A DNA stretch of 64,000 bases from JAGQIB01 sp041393395 (GCA_041393395.1 JAWKKG010000002.1:1100824-1164823), one strand, 5' to 3'; shown: positions 32,399 through 43,360, counted from the first letter of the stretch. A program made the numbers and translations. The notes: generated by a model not told the origin, from the letters alone.

Positions 32399-34202
32399 AA
32401 GATCGGCGACCGCGCTGCTGGCGATCGTTCTCGTTCTCGCGAGCGCGATCGTGTCCGACGCGCTCGAGTGCCGGATCGAGCTGTCCCGCGCGGACGCCGC
32501 GGTGGGCGAGCCCTTCACGGTCTCGGTGGAGGTTCGCAACGCCGGAGTGGGCAAGGCGCCGGAGCCCGACCTGCCGGCGGTGCCCGGGCTTCGACAGGTC
32601 AGTCGCTCGACCTCCACGAACTTCTCCTACGTGAACGGACGCGCGACGACCGCTTTCGTGCAGAACCTCGTCTTCGTCGCGGAGAAGGAGGGCACGTACG
32701 AGATCGGCCCGGCGAGCGTGACGAGCGGTCGGGAGACCGCCACGAGCGAGAGGGTGTCGATCCAGATCCGACCGGCCGGCTCGTCGGCGAACGTCCCGCA
32801 GCTCGGCGACGAGGATTTCGAAGACGACCACGGCGATCTGCTCGTCCTCGGCAAGGTCGACGACGCGAATCCGTACGTGAACGAGCAGATCACGTACACG
32901 TTCACGTTCCTGCGGGCGGTGCGGATCCTGGAGGGCTCGCGCTACACGCCACCCACGACGACGGGATTCTGGACCGAGGAGATCGACACGACCGAGCCGC
33001 GCGAGGTGACGCTCGAGGGCCGCCGCTACATCGCCGAACGACTCCGGTTCGCGCTGTTCCCGACCGGTCCCGGCGAGTACGAGATCGGCCCCGCCACGCT
33101 CACGACCACCGTGGAGGATCGGAGCCGCCGTCGCCGTCGCGACCCGTTCGACATCTTCGGCTCGGATCCCTTCAGCCTCCTGCGCGGCGGTCGGGAGGTG
33201 CGTCTGCAGACGGACCCCGTCGCGATCAAGGTGCGCCCGCTTCCCGCCGAGGGGAAGCCGCCGGACTTCTCGGGTGCCGTGGGGCGGTTCCAGCTCACCG
33301 CGACGACCGACCGCACGGAGTCCAAGGCGGGCGAGCCGATCACGCTCACGGTGAAGCTGTCGGGCGAGGGGAACGTGAAGGTCGTGCCCACGCCGGATCT
33401 GGACGACTGGCCGGGGTTCAAGATCTACGAATCGAGCTCGAACGAGAAGAGCTACGCGCGCGACGGCAAGATCCTGGGAGAGAAGACCTGGGAGTGGGTG
33501 CTCGTGCCGTCGAGCGGCGCGGCGTCCGAGATTCCCCCGATCGAGATCAGCACGTTCGATCCCACGCGCGACGCCTACGTGCGCCTGCAGACGGATCCGA
33601 TTCCGCTCGACGTCGAGGCGACCGCGCTCGACGACGTGCTCGCCGGCGGAGGCGACCTCAACCTCGCGAAGGAACGGGTGCGACTCCGCCAGCGCGACAT
33701 CCGCTGGGTGAAGAGTGCCCCCGCGGAGTTCGGACGACCGGCCGCGTCGCCGTGGGCGAGGCCCTGGGTCGTCGCGGCGCACGTCGCTCCGCTGTTCGTG
33801 TTCGGTGGCGCCGTGATGTGGCGTCGGCACCGCGACCGACTGCGGCAGGACGTCCGTTACGCGCGGCGCCGTGGCGCGGCCCGCGCGGCGGATCGGAGAT
33901 TCCGTTCCGCCGCCGACGCCCAGTCGGCGCAGAAGTTCGAGGGCGCCTGGGGCGAGATCTCGGCCGGCCTGCGCGGCTACGTGGCCGATCGATTCCACCT
34001 GGCGGCGGCGAACCTCGACGAGGCGTCGGTCCGCGAGGGCCTGCGCGCGGTTCAGGTTCCGGAGGAGCGCATCGACGACCTGTTCCGGCTGCTCGAGCGC
34101 TGCGACGGCGCGCGCTTCTCCCCGCTCGGCGCCGACGCTCAGGCCGTAGCCGACGCGATCGGCGAGGCGAAGACCTGGGTGGACGAGGTGGAGCGCCGAT
34201 GA
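32388..34202 (+). CDS. batD: BatD-like membrane protein
   Basis: 604 aa from ATG 32388, inside the end of batC, with GGGAGGG upstream. Signal peptide (~8-25), then two or three Ig-like periplasmic domains with the BatD pattern ('NEQITYTFTFLRAVRI', 'AGEPITLTVKLSGEGN'). One membrane helix lies at ~460-480 ('PWVVAAHVAPLFVFGGAVMW'). The cytosolic helical domain resembles that of the shorter BatD-like protein at 28637. BatD is an integral partner of the BatA/BatB complex. It overlaps batE by four bases (34199-34202). Confidence 0.92.
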   Translation: MTGRRSATALLAIVLVLASAIVSDALECRIELSRADAAVGEPFTVSVEVRNAGVGKAPEPDLPAVPGLRQVSRSTSTNFSYVNGRATTAFVQNLVFVAEKEGTYEIGPASVTSGRETATSERVSIQIRPAGSSANVPQLGDEDFEDDHGDLLVLGKVDDANPYVNEQITYTFTFLRAVRILEGSRYTPPTTTGFWTEEIDTTEPREVTLEGRRYIAERLRFALFPTGPGEYEIGPATLTTTVEDRSRRRRRDPFDIFGSDPFSLLRGGREVRLQTDPVAIKVRPLPAEGKPPDFSGAVGRFQLTATTDRTESKAGEPITLTVKLSGEGNVKVVPTPDLDDWPGFKIYESSSNEKSYARDGKILGEKTWEWVLVPSSGAASEIPPIEISTFDPTRDAYVRLQTDPIPLDVEATALDDVLAGGGDLNLAKERVRLRQRDIRWVKSAPAEFGRPAASPWARPWVVAAHVAPLFVFGGAVMWRRHRDRLRQDVRYARRRGAARAADRRFRSAADAQSAQKFEGAWGEISAGLRGYVADRFHLAAANLDEASVREGLRAVQVPEERIDDLFRLLERCDGARFSPLGADAQAVADAIGEAKTWVDEVERR

Positions 34203-34963
34203 CGCGTCGATTCCGGTGGTGGCTCGTGCTCGCGGCCCTGTTCCCGACTCTCGTCCCCGCGACGTCGCGGGCGGCCGACGATCCGCATCTCGTGTTCCGG
34301 CGGGGATTCGAGGCGTACGAGAACGGCCAGTACGAGGACGCGGCGTCCGCGTTCGAGAGCGTGCTCGCGGCCGGCGTGAACGACGCCGCGACGTTCTACA
34401 ACCTCGGCAATGCGTACTTCAAGTCGGGCCGACTCGGTCCGGCGATCTGGAACTACCGCAAGGCCCACGCCCTCGCGCCGCGCGACGAGGACATCTCCGC
34501 GAACCTGGAGTACGCGCGCTTCCTCGCGATCGACTCGATCGAGGGGGAGGCGCAGACGGACCAGCGGGTGGAGACCTGGCTCGATCGCTTCACGCCCGTG
34601 GAGGCGATCCGGCTTCCCGTCGCGCTGTGGCTCGTGGCGGCCCTCCTCGCCGTCCTGTGGAAGCTCCGGGTCGGCCCCTCCGTCCTCTGGCGCCGGCTCG
34701 CCGTGACGTTCCTCGTGCTGTGGGCGGCCTCCGCGGCGGTCGTGATCGCGATCGAGCGGCGGGCCGAATCCACGCACGAGGCCGTGGTGTTCTCGCGCGA
34801 GATCGCGGTCCGGAACGGGCCCGGCGAGAACTTCGAGGTCGCTTTCGTGCTCCACGAAGGGGCGGAGGTCGTGGTGGAGGGCACTCGCGGACAGTGGACG
34901 GAGATCTCGCTCCCCGGTGACCTGCGCGGATGGATCGATTCCGGAGCCATCCAGCGCCTCTGA
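34199..34963 (+). CDS. batE: BatE-like TPR/SH3 membrane protein
   Basis: 254 aa from ATG 34199. Signal peptide to ~residue 24 ('VPATSRA'), two or three TPRs ('FRRGFEAYENGQYEDAASAF', 'ATFYNLGNAYFKSGRL'), two membrane helices (~141-190), and a C-terminal SH3-like domain ('VRNGPGENFEVAFVLHEGA', 'GWIDSGAI') on the outer side. This matches BatE, the last gene of the operon. No strong terminator follows; 105 bases lie before the next gene. Confidence 0.9.
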   Translation: MTRRFRWWLVLAALFPTLVPATSRAADDPHLVFRRGFEAYENGQYEDAASAFESVLAAGVNDAATFYNLGNAYFKSGRLGPAIWNYRKAHALAPRDEDISANLEYARFLAIDSIEGEAQTDQRVETWLDRFTPVEAIRLPVALWLVAALLAVLWKLRVGPSVLWRRLAVTFLVLWAASAAVVIAIERRAESTHEAVVFSREIAVRNGPGENFEVAFVLHEGAEVVVEGTRGQWTEISLPGDLRGWIDSGAIQRL

Positions 34964-35068
34964 CCCGGCGGGGGAGCGTTCGGCCCGGCGCTCCGCTCCA
35001 CCCTTGCCCCGAGACCGCACCTGCGGTACGCATCGAACTCTGCCCCGCTGGACCCGGAGGAAATCAAG

Positions 35069-35482
35069 ATGTCGCGCATTCTCATCCTGCTCACCGCTCT
35101 GCTCCTGCTGCCGGTCGGCGCGTCCGCGCAGGACGCGACCGAGAGTCCGTCCGCCCGTCTCGGCGCGTTCGTCGTCTGCCAGGACGTGGTCGATCGTGAA
35201 CCGGTGGGCGAGGCCGAAAGCTACCCGAGCACCGTGGGCACGCTGTACTGCTTCACGAAGGTGCTGACCGACAATCCGCCCGTCCGCGTGTTCCATCGGT
35301 GGTTCGTCGGCGACAAGCTCGTGGACGAGATCCCGGTCAACGCGAGGGGTGTGGAGTGGCGTTGCTGGAGTCGCAAGACGATCCTTCCCTCGTGGAACGG
35401 CGCGTGCCGGGTCGAGGTGCTGACCGAGGCCGGCGACGTTCTCGGCACGAAGGAGTTCACGCTCACCGCCGCCGGCGAGTGA
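35069..35482 (+). CDS. Secreted DUF2914 domain protein
   Basis: 137 aa. Signal peptide MSRILILLTALLLLPVGASA. The mature part has the DUF2914 signature: 'LYCFTKVLTDNPPVRVFHRW', then 'WRCWSRKTILPSWNGACRVE'. The family is periplasmic and of unknown function, often with conserved aromatic, Cys and Lys residues as here. Twenty-eight bases separate it from the MTA phosphorylase gene, so the two probably share a transcript although no functional link is known. Confidence 0.88.
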   Translation: MSRILILLTALLLLPVGASAQDATESPSARLGAFVVCQDVVDREPVGEAESYPSTVGTLYCFTKVLTDNPPVRVFHRWFVGDKLVDEIPVNARGVEWRCWSRKTILPSWNGACRVEVLTEAGDVLGTKEFTLTAAGE

Positions 35483-35510
35483 CCCAAGAGACCTCGGAGG
35501 CAGACACGAC

Positions 35511-36371
35511 ATGAGCTCGGCCCGCATCGGCATCCTGGGCGGCAGTGGACTCTACGAGATGGACGGGCTCGAGCGGCTCGAGGAGATCCGCCTCGACACG
35601 CCGTTCGGCGCGCCGTCCGACGCATTCTTCACGGGCGTGCTCGAGGGGCGGGAGGTGGTGTTCCTCTCCCGCCATGGTCGCGGTCATCGCGTGAACCCCT
35701 CGGAGATCAACTACCGGGCGAACGTCTGGGGCATGAAGAAGCTCGGCGTGGAGTTCCTGGTCGCGATCTCGGCGTGCGGAAGTCTGCGCAAGAAGATCCG
35801 ACCCGGCCACTTCGTGGTGATCGATCAGCACATCGACCGCACCAAGAGCCGTGCCGCGACGTTCTTCGAGGAAGGTCTCGTGGCCCATGTGATGTTCGCG
35901 GATCCCATCACGGCGCCTCTGGCCGCGCTGCTCGCGGACGCGGCCGAGGCCGCCGGCGCCAGGGTCCATCGCGGTGGCACGTACGTGTGCATGGAGGGAC
36001 CGGCGTTCTCGACGCGCGCCGAGAGCAACCTCTATCGTTCCTGGGGCGCGGACGTGATCGGGATGACGAACCTCACGGAAGCGAAGCTCGCGCGCGAGGC
36101 GGAGATCGCGTTCGCGACGCTCGCGCTCGCGACGGACTACGACTGCTGGTACGAGGAGCACGGCGACGTCACGGTGGAGGAAGTGATCCGGATCCTGTCG
36201 GAGAACGTCGCGCGGGCGAAGGATACCGTGCGTCGGCTCTGTGCGTCGTTCCCGGACGACTTCGAGAATCCGCACCGCGGTGAGCTGAAGTACGCGATCC
36301 TCACGGCGCGCGACGCGATCCCGGCGGAGGCGAAGGAGCGGCTCGCGCTTCTCGTCGGCCCCTATCTCTGA
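35511..36371 (+). CDS. mtnP: S-methyl-5'-thioadenosine phosphorylase
   Basis: 286 aa, normal for the MTAP/PNP family. Phosphate-binding start 'IGILGGSGLYEM', 'SRHGRGHRVNPSEINYRAN', then 'SACGSL', 'VVIDQHIDRT', the base/ribose region 'GGTYVCMEGPAFSTRAES', and 'ALATDYDCW'. The SACGSL plus ATDYDCW form matches methylthioadenosine phosphorylase rather than purine nucleoside phosphorylase. It splits MTA into adenine and methylthioribose-1-phosphate for methionine salvage. The spermidine-synthase-like gene at 4220 is a conceivable MTA source but lacks clear active-site residues. Confidence 0.93.
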   Translation: MSSARIGILGGSGLYEMDGLERLEEIRLDTPFGAPSDAFFTGVLEGREVVFLSRHGRGHRVNPSEINYRANVWGMKKLGVEFLVAISACGSLRKKIRPGHFVVIDQHIDRTKSRAATFFEEGLVAHVMFADPITAPLAALLADAAEAAGARVHRGGTYVCMEGPAFSTRAESNLYRSWGADVIGMTNLTEAKLAREAEIAFATLALATDYDCWYEEHGDVTVEEVIRILSENVARAKDTVRRLCASFPDDFENPHRGELKYAILTARDAIPAEAKERLALLVGPYL

Positions 36372-36383
36372 GCGGGCATGAGG

Positions 36384-36406
36384 CGACGGGTCTCGGCGGC
36401 CCGTCG
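36384..36406. terminator. Short hairpin between convergent genes
   Basis: 7-bp perfect stem CGACGGG/CCCGTCG (36384-36390 with 36400-36406), 9-base loop. It lies between the mtnP stop and the convergent lipoprotein stop at 36417. There is no T-run, so it is only a weak bidirectional terminator candidate. Confidence 0.35.
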
Positions 36407-36416
36407 TCCGGCGGTC

Positions 36417-37589
36417 CTACTCCAGGACCCAGATGTCGAGATTGCCGCTCACGCCGGAGTGGAACGCGATCTTCGATCCGTCCGGACTGAATGACGCGCC
36501 GCCGTTGCCGGCGATCGAGGAGTTGTTCGTGATCTCGACCGCGTTCTCGCGATTCTCGAACAGCGCCCAGACGTTCGAGATCGCCGAAGCCTCGCGCGTG
36601 TAGAGGATCACGTCGGCGATGCTCGCGTAGGACGGTTCCGTTTCGCCCACCCCCGGCTCGCCGCTGAGCGGAAGCACGTCGAACGTGCCCACCGCGCCGA
36701 GGTACACGTGCGGCGAGATGAAGTTGAGATCCGAGGAGAAGGCGAACGACGTGCCGTTGGCCGACGGCGACGGACCATGCTCGTCGGCGGTCGACGTGGT
36801 CAGCTGCACCGTGCCGTGGCCGGCCGGCGTCATGCGGTAGATGTCGTAGTTCCCGGCGCGATCGGACGAGAAGTAGATCCAGGATCCATCCGGACTGAAG
36901 GCCGGCTCCTCGTTGTTCTCGTTCGGGAACGTGAGGTTCTCGGCGTCGCCCTCACCGGTCGCGACGGGCATGCGGAAGACGTCGTACTTGCCGGTGCGGT
37001 TGGACTGCCAGGCGATCCAGTCGCCGTCCGGGGACCAGGTCGGGCTGCGGTCGTCGTTCGAGTCGGTGGTCAGTCGGGTCTCGTTCGCTCCGTCCGCATC
37101 CATCATCCAGATGTCGTACGTCGCGCCGTTGCGATGGGACTCGAACGCGATCTTCGTCCCGTCCGGCGACCACACCGGATTCCGGTCCGCCTGCGGCGCC
37201 GAGGTCAGCTGCGTGAGCGTGCGGGCCTGAACGTCCACGGTCGCCTCGACGACGGTGGAGTTCCCTGCCGCATCGAACGCCTCGATCGAGAGGTCGAGCA
37301 TCGTGTCCGCGGCGTACGGCACCGTGAGCACGTAGGCCCGGAACGGCGCCGACGCGAGCGTGAAGGGCGTCTCGTCGCCGATGTGCACGTCGATCTGCTC
37401 GGTGTCCGCGTCCGCGTCGATCTCCAGCAGGAACCCCACGCCGGATACGGTGGCGCCGTCCGCCGGAGCCGTGATGGATGCGTTCGGCGGGGTGACGTCG
37501 ACCGGGGCGAGGTTCTTGGGATCGCATCCCACGATCGCGAGCACGGCAGCGGGAGCGAGCAGGGCGCGAAGCGCGATTCGGTTCAACAC
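36417..37589 (-). CDS. TolB-like PD40 beta-propeller lipoprotein
   Basis: 390 aa from GTG 37589 (GGGAGA upstream on its strand). A lipobox 'LAIVGC' puts the lipid-bearing Cys at residue 22. An Ig-like domain follows (~34-125), then about six PD40/WD40-like TolB blades ('NPVWSPDGTKIAFESHRNG', 'SPTWSPDGDWIAWQSNRTG', 'EPAFSPDGSWIYFSSDRAG'). It is an outer-membrane or periplasmic lipoprotein; TolB-type propellers usually serve as binding platforms. It is monocistronic and divergent from the FHA genes. Confidence 0.88.
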   Translation of the reverse strand: MLNRIALRALLAPAAVLAIVGCDPKNLAPVDVTPPNASITAPADGATVSGVGFLLEIDADADTEQIDVHIGDETPFTLASAPFRAYVLTVPYAADTMLDLSIEAFDAAGNSTVVEATVDVQARTLTQLTSAPQADRNPVWSPDGTKIAFESHRNGATYDIWMMDADGANETRLTTDSNDDRSPTWSPDGDWIAWQSNRTGKYDVFRMPVATGEGDAENLTFPNENNEEPAFSPDGSWIYFSSDRAGNYDIYRMTPAGHGTVQLTTSTADEHGPSPSANGTSFAFSSDLNFISPHVYLGAVGTFDVLPLSGEPGVGETEPSYASIADVILYTREASAISNVWALFENRENAVEITNNSSIAGNGGASFSPDGSKIAFHSGVSGNLDIWVLE

Positions 37590-37944
37590 GGTCTCCCATC
37601 CGGCGTCGGCCGGAAGCGGGGGTCGGTCGCAGCGGCGCCGGAGGCGGCGCGAAGTCTCGGCTTCCCCGATTTTCGACCAAACGACGGCCGGCCTTGAGGC
37701 CGGGGAGGGGGCTCCGGACGGGCGCTGGTTCGGGGCAAGGCATTGAAAAACGGTCAGTTGTCTGATCCGCGGGCCGACCCGGCCCGTCGGGTCGCGGGGC
37801 CCGGGACTCCCCGGTGGGCCCGTTTCGGGCTACCCTGCTTCCGCTCCCGGAGCCCCGGGGCGGGTCGAGGCCCTCCCCGGGGTGACGTCGGATCGGGCGA
37901 AGGCCGTTCCGGGACGGCCCGAGGCGAGCCAGGGGAGAAGCGGA
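37590..37944. other. Divergent intergenic region between lipoprotein and FHA genes
   Basis: 355 bp. TTGAAA occurs on the plus strand at 37743-37748 but no matching -10 was seen. An in-frame GTG at 37882 could extend the first FHA protein by 21 residues, but it has no ribosome binding site. Nothing else could be supported. Confidence 0.4.
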
Positions 37945-38313
37945 GTGATCGGATGGGTCATCGCGGCGGCCGGGCTCGCTGGGCTCGCCTGGGTGGTGCT
38001 CCGGGCCCGTCGGCGCGTGCGCCCCGTGGCCAAGCTCCAGCTCCTCGAGGGCGGCGAGATCACGTTCGAGTTTCCGCTGCGCGTGATGCCCGCCACGATC
38101 GGCCGGGAGGACGGCCAGACCGTGGCTGTGAGTCACCCGCGGGTCTCCCGCCAGCACGCGGCCATCACGAGAGATGGGGAGGACTTCGTGCTGCACGATC
38201 GATCGAAGCACGGGACCCGCGTCAACGGTCAGCCGATCGAGACTCACGTTCTGGCGAGCGGGGACCTCATCCTGCTGGCGGACGCCATCCAGCTGATCTT
38301 CACCCGACTCTAG
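37945..38313 (+). CDS. Membrane-anchored FHA domain protein
   Basis: 122 aa from GTG 37945, chosen for AGGGGAG at 37931-37937. One membrane helix at residues ~2-20 ('IGWVIAAAGLAGLAWVV') is followed by Arg-rich positive charges and an FHA domain. The phosphothreonine-binding residues are present: 'TIGRE', 'VSRQHAAI', and 'KHGTRVNGQ'. It reads phosphothreonine on partner proteins at the cytosolic face. It forms a unit with the second FHA gene 8 bases downstream. A Ser/Thr kinase exists at 61491, but no link is shown. Confidence 0.85.
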   Translation: MIGWVIAAAGLAGLAWVVLRARRRVRPVAKLQLLEGGEITFEFPLRVMPATIGREDGQTVAVSHPRVSRQHAAITRDGEDFVLHDRSKHGTRVNGQPIETHVLASGDLILLADAIQLIFTRL

Positions 38314-38321
38314 GAGGACTC

Positions 38322-38828
38322 GTGCTCGGCAAGCGAAAGCCCGTGGCGACGTGCCCGGCCGGCCATCCGCAGGAAGACACCTGGGAGCGCTGCCCGTTCT
38401 GCGAGGCGGAGCGCCTGGGGTCCGACGGGGCACGTCCGGTGACGGCGGAGCAGGTCGCGCTCGGAGATACGTCCGCGGATTCGGGCGGAGCCACGCGGGT
38501 GTCGCGGCGCGCCCCCGGCACACGCCCGCTGGCCGGGTGGCTCGTGGTGCTCGGCGGCGAGCAGGAGGGGCGGGACTTCCGCGTGGAGGTCGGCCGAAAC
38601 TGGATCGGCAAGGGCGGCGAGTGCGACGTCCTGATCAAGGACGCGCACGTCTCCGAGCGTCATGCGGTACTGGAGATCGCCGAAGACGGCAGTCGGATCC
38701 TGCGGGATCTCGACTCCAAGTACGGCACGTTCGTGGACGAGACCCGCGTGCGCGGCGAGCGCGCCGTGAACGACGGCGATCACATTCGCGTGGGGAACAC
38801 GGAGCTGCGCTTCCGCTCCTACGAGTAG
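38322..38828 (+). CDS. Zinc-ribbon FHA domain protein
   Basis: 168 aa from GTG 38322 with AGGAGG at 38312-38317. An N-terminal zinc ribbon ('CPAGHPQEDTWERCPFCE', with three Cys and one His in a CxxxH...CPFC arrangement) is followed by a linker and an FHA domain with 'WIGKGGECDVLI', 'VSERHAVL' and 'KYGTFVDE'. The usual GR of the first strand is 'GRNWIGKG'. A soluble phosphothreonine reader with a protein- or nucleic-acid-binding ribbon is likely. It is co-expressed with the membrane FHA protein. Confidence 0.87.
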   Translation: MLGKRKPVATCPAGHPQEDTWERCPFCEAERLGSDGARPVTAEQVALGDTSADSGGATRVSRRAPGTRPLAGWLVVLGGEQEGRDFRVEVGRNWIGKGGECDVLIKDAHVSERHAVLEIAEDGSRILRDLDSKYGTFVDETRVRGERAVNDGDHIRVGNTELRFRSYE

Positions 38829-38873
38829 GAAGCGCAGCCCCGCGCGCCGCCGGCCGCTGCGATCGCTCCGAGA

Positions 38874-40925
38874 CTAGTCGAGCCGGACGATCTTCCGGCT
38901 CAGATCCTGGGTCGGAGTGACGAGTCGCGTGAAGTAGACGCCCGCCGCCACACCGGCGCCCCGCGCGTCCCGACCGTCCCACTCCGTCTCGAAGGATCCC
39001 GGCGACAGAGGCTCGTTCACGAGCGTGCGGACGAGTCGGCCCGCCACGTCGTGGATCGCGAGCAGGACAGGCTGATCGCGATCTCCCGCGATCTCGAATC
39101 GGATGCGCGTGGTGCGGGAGAACGGGTTCGGACGCGCCGGACTCAGGTTGGTCGTCGTCGCGTCGTGGTGGGTGGGGAGTTCCAGCACGCCGACGCCCTC
39201 GACCTGGAAGATGTCCTCCGCGTCGCGCGGCAGGAGTACGTAGCAGCAGGAGTACGGCGGCGTGATGTCCTGCTGCGTGAGGATGCCGCGCACCGAGAAC
39301 GTCGAGTCCGTCGGCGCGCCCGCTTCGTCCAGGTCCGTGAAGTGATCGATGAACAGCGTCAGGGGACCGCTGCCGTCGTCGATCGTCACGGTGCCGTCGA
39401 AGCCCGGTGCCGGCCACGCGCCGCCGGTGATCGCCACGTCGTGGATCTCGAGGAGGAGGCCCTCGTACGCCTCCTGGCCCGCGTCGGCCTGGGCCGTGGT
39501 GACCACCTCGGGATCCGGCGGGGCGCCGCTCGAGAGCACCTGGAGTGCGCTCGGCGAGCTCAGGAACGTCTGTCCCTGGTACGTGTCGACGATTCCCGTG
39601 ACGAGCACGTTGTCGCCGCGCTGCAGGTTCACGGTCTGCGTCCCGAACTCCTGAACCATCGTGCCGCCGCTCGCGTCCTGCACGAAGATCTTGTTGTCGG
39701 TCGGGTGCAGCGCGCCGGTCTCCACGGTCACGATGCCCTGGATCGTGACGTTCTGGAACCAGAGCGTCGGGAAGCCGCTGCCGTCGTTCTCCTTCACCGC
39801 GGAGATCGGAAGCGAGAAGTTCGACGTCGACTCGACCCAGATCGGGCTCGACCACGCGCGATCGGCGTCGGCCTGATTCACGCGGACGAAGTAGTAGAAG
39901 TTGCCGGGTCCGGGCGTATCGAACGTGTCCCACGTGAACGAGGTGCCGCCCACGCCGATCGACTTGATGAACGTTCCGTTGCGGAAGAGCTGGATCGACG
40001 CGATGTCGGTCTCGGCGGAGACCTCGACCTGGAACTGCACCGAGTCGGCGGCCGTGGAGTACTCGCTGCCCATCCAGTGCGTGCCGTCCGCGACGAAGCG
40101 GAGCGAGACGCGATCCGTGATCGGCTGGACTTCGACCGCATAGGTGCGCCGCGCGTTCAGCGCCTCGAGGATCGCGGCCTTCGTGAGCGACGTGGCCCAG
40201 ATGCCGGTGAGCGGAATGTTGCCGACGTTGTTCGGCTGGTCGCCCCAGCTTCCGTCGTGGTTGTCCTGATTGCCGAGCGCGCCGACGTGCCAGCCCTTGC
40301 CGAGCGCGAGCAGGTACTCGGGCTCGTAGGCGGCCGTGCGCTTGCCGTTCAGGACCTCGATGAACTTCATCGGACCGTAGCCGTTCGCGTCGAAGTCCAG
40401 ATCGTGGAACTGAGCGTCGGCGCCGGCGCCTGCCGAGGAGTAGGGATGATTGAAGCTCGCGGCGAGCGGCAGGCCGGCGGTGTCGTCGACGTTCGCCGCG
40501 AGCCAGGCGTACGTGCCGGCGAGGTTGTAGCGATACAGGTTCTGGTTGATGACGCCGGCCGCTTCCCACACGTTCAGGTGCCCGAACGCGCCGCTCACCG
40601 TGGACGACAGGCTGCCGTGCTCCTGCGCGGCGAGCGCGACGAACGTCCCGTTCGTGGTCCAGTTGTCCGCCTGGCTCTGCAGCGACGAGTACTCGGACGC
40701 ACTCAGGTAGTGCGAGTGATCCGTCACCGCGAGCACGTCGATGTCCGCCACGTCGCGGGCGTGCTGGAACGCCGCGCCCGGCGTACCGGAGAGCGGGCCG
40801 GCGGCGTCGTCCGAGAGGTTGCTGTGGGAGTGGAAGTTGCCCCAGTACAGCGTGTACTGGGCGGCGGCGGGGCCGGCGCCGAACAGGGCCAGAAGGGCGA
40901 TCAGGGCCGTAAGGGCACGCGCCAT
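38874..40925 (-). CDS. Secreted PHP-domain (CehA/McbA-like) protein with C-terminal sorting domain
   Basis: 683 aa from ATG 40925 with GAGGAG upstream on its strand. Signal peptide to 'GPAAAQ' (~residue 23). A PHP metallohydrolase domain follows, with 'GNFHSHSNLSDDA' (HxH) and 'DVLAVTDHSHYLS' giving metal ligands, and later 'GALGNQDNHDG' and 'FNHPY'. Next come a jelly-roll/Ig-like part, an OB-fold-like section ('GDNVLVTGIVDTYQGQTFLS'), and a C-terminal FlgD-like domain ('RPNPFSRTTRIRFEI', 'IHDVAGRLVRTL', 'GVYFTRL'). It is probably an extracellular phosphoesterase, but the substrate is unknown. Confidence 0.85.
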   Translation of the reverse strand: MARALTALIALLALFGAGPAAAQYTLYWGNFHSHSNLSDDAAGPLSGTPGAAFQHARDVADIDVLAVTDHSHYLSASEYSSLQSQADNWTTNGTFVALAAQEHGSLSSTVSGAFGHLNVWEAAGVINQNLYRYNLAGTYAWLAANVDDTAGLPLAASFNHPYSSAGAGADAQFHDLDFDANGYGPMKFIEVLNGKRTAAYEPEYLLALGKGWHVGALGNQDNHDGSWGDQPNNVGNIPLTGIWATSLTKAAILEALNARRTYAVEVQPITDRVSLRFVADGTHWMGSEYSTAADSVQFQVEVSAETDIASIQLFRNGTFIKSIGVGGTSFTWDTFDTPGPGNFYYFVRVNQADADRAWSSPIWVESTSNFSLPISAVKENDGSGFPTLWFQNVTIQGIVTVETGALHPTDNKIFVQDASGGTMVQEFGTQTVNLQRGDNVLVTGIVDTYQGQTFLSSPSALQVLSSGAPPDPEVVTTAQADAGQEAYEGLLLEIHDVAITGGAWPAPGFDGTVTIDDGSGPLTLFIDHFTDLDEAGAPTDSTFSVRGILTQQDITPPYSCCYVLLPRDAEDIFQVEGVGVLELPTHHDATTTNLSPARPNPFSRTTRIRFEIAGDRDQPVLLAIHDVAGRLVRTLVNEPLSPGSFETEWDGRDARGAGVAAGVYFTRLVTPTQDLSRKIVRLD

Positions 40926-41090
40926 CGGGGAGTCTCCTCGCGAGGTGTCCGGATCAGGGCAAAGAACACCCCGAATATACACCCGGGGTGGCCGGGAGAG
41001 GGCGCGTGGGGGGGGCGCCGGGCTTGGCGCGCCGCTCCGGGTCGCCGACGATCGGATCCGGTGTCGCTCTCCCGGGAGCCCTCGGTCCGC

Positions 41091-41121
41091 AGAAAGGCCC
41101 GCCTCCCGGAGGAGACGGGCC
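41091..41121 (-). terminator. Rho-independent terminator of dnaK
   Basis: On the minus strand an 11-bp stem (41111-41121 with 41096-41106, one G-T pair) with a 4-base loop is followed by TTTCT. It lies 46 bases past the dnaK stop. Confidence 0.8.
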
Positions 41122-41167
41122 CGTGTCATCCGGCATCCCCGGACCGGCGGATCCGAGACGGCCGATC

Positions 41168-43087
<1,920 letters not shown>

Positions 43088-43360
43088 GCCTTTCCCTCCC
43101 TCACGCGGCGGTGGGTTTCGAGTTCTCTGGCCGGGAGCACCGCAAGACGTGTGCCGAAACGGGACGATCCATCCAAGTTATCCTTTTTCAAGTACTTGGC
43201 GCGGCGGTGGAAGAGCGGGGCCGGGGCCGCGGAGCCACGGGCTGGCGTCGTGGCAGGTCGAATCATGACAACATGACAGGAGGCTGACGCAAGGGCGGAG
43301 GTCCACGGCCGGCCGGCGATCGCCGAGCGTGGGGTCGGCGGACGGCGGCGGCGAACCAGG

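Noticed and set aside
43186..43192. Heat-shock (sigma-32) promoter for dnaK
   Set aside because: CTTGAAA fits a -35 element, but no CCCCAT-like -10 is found at the right distance, and no CIRCE inverted repeat is present.
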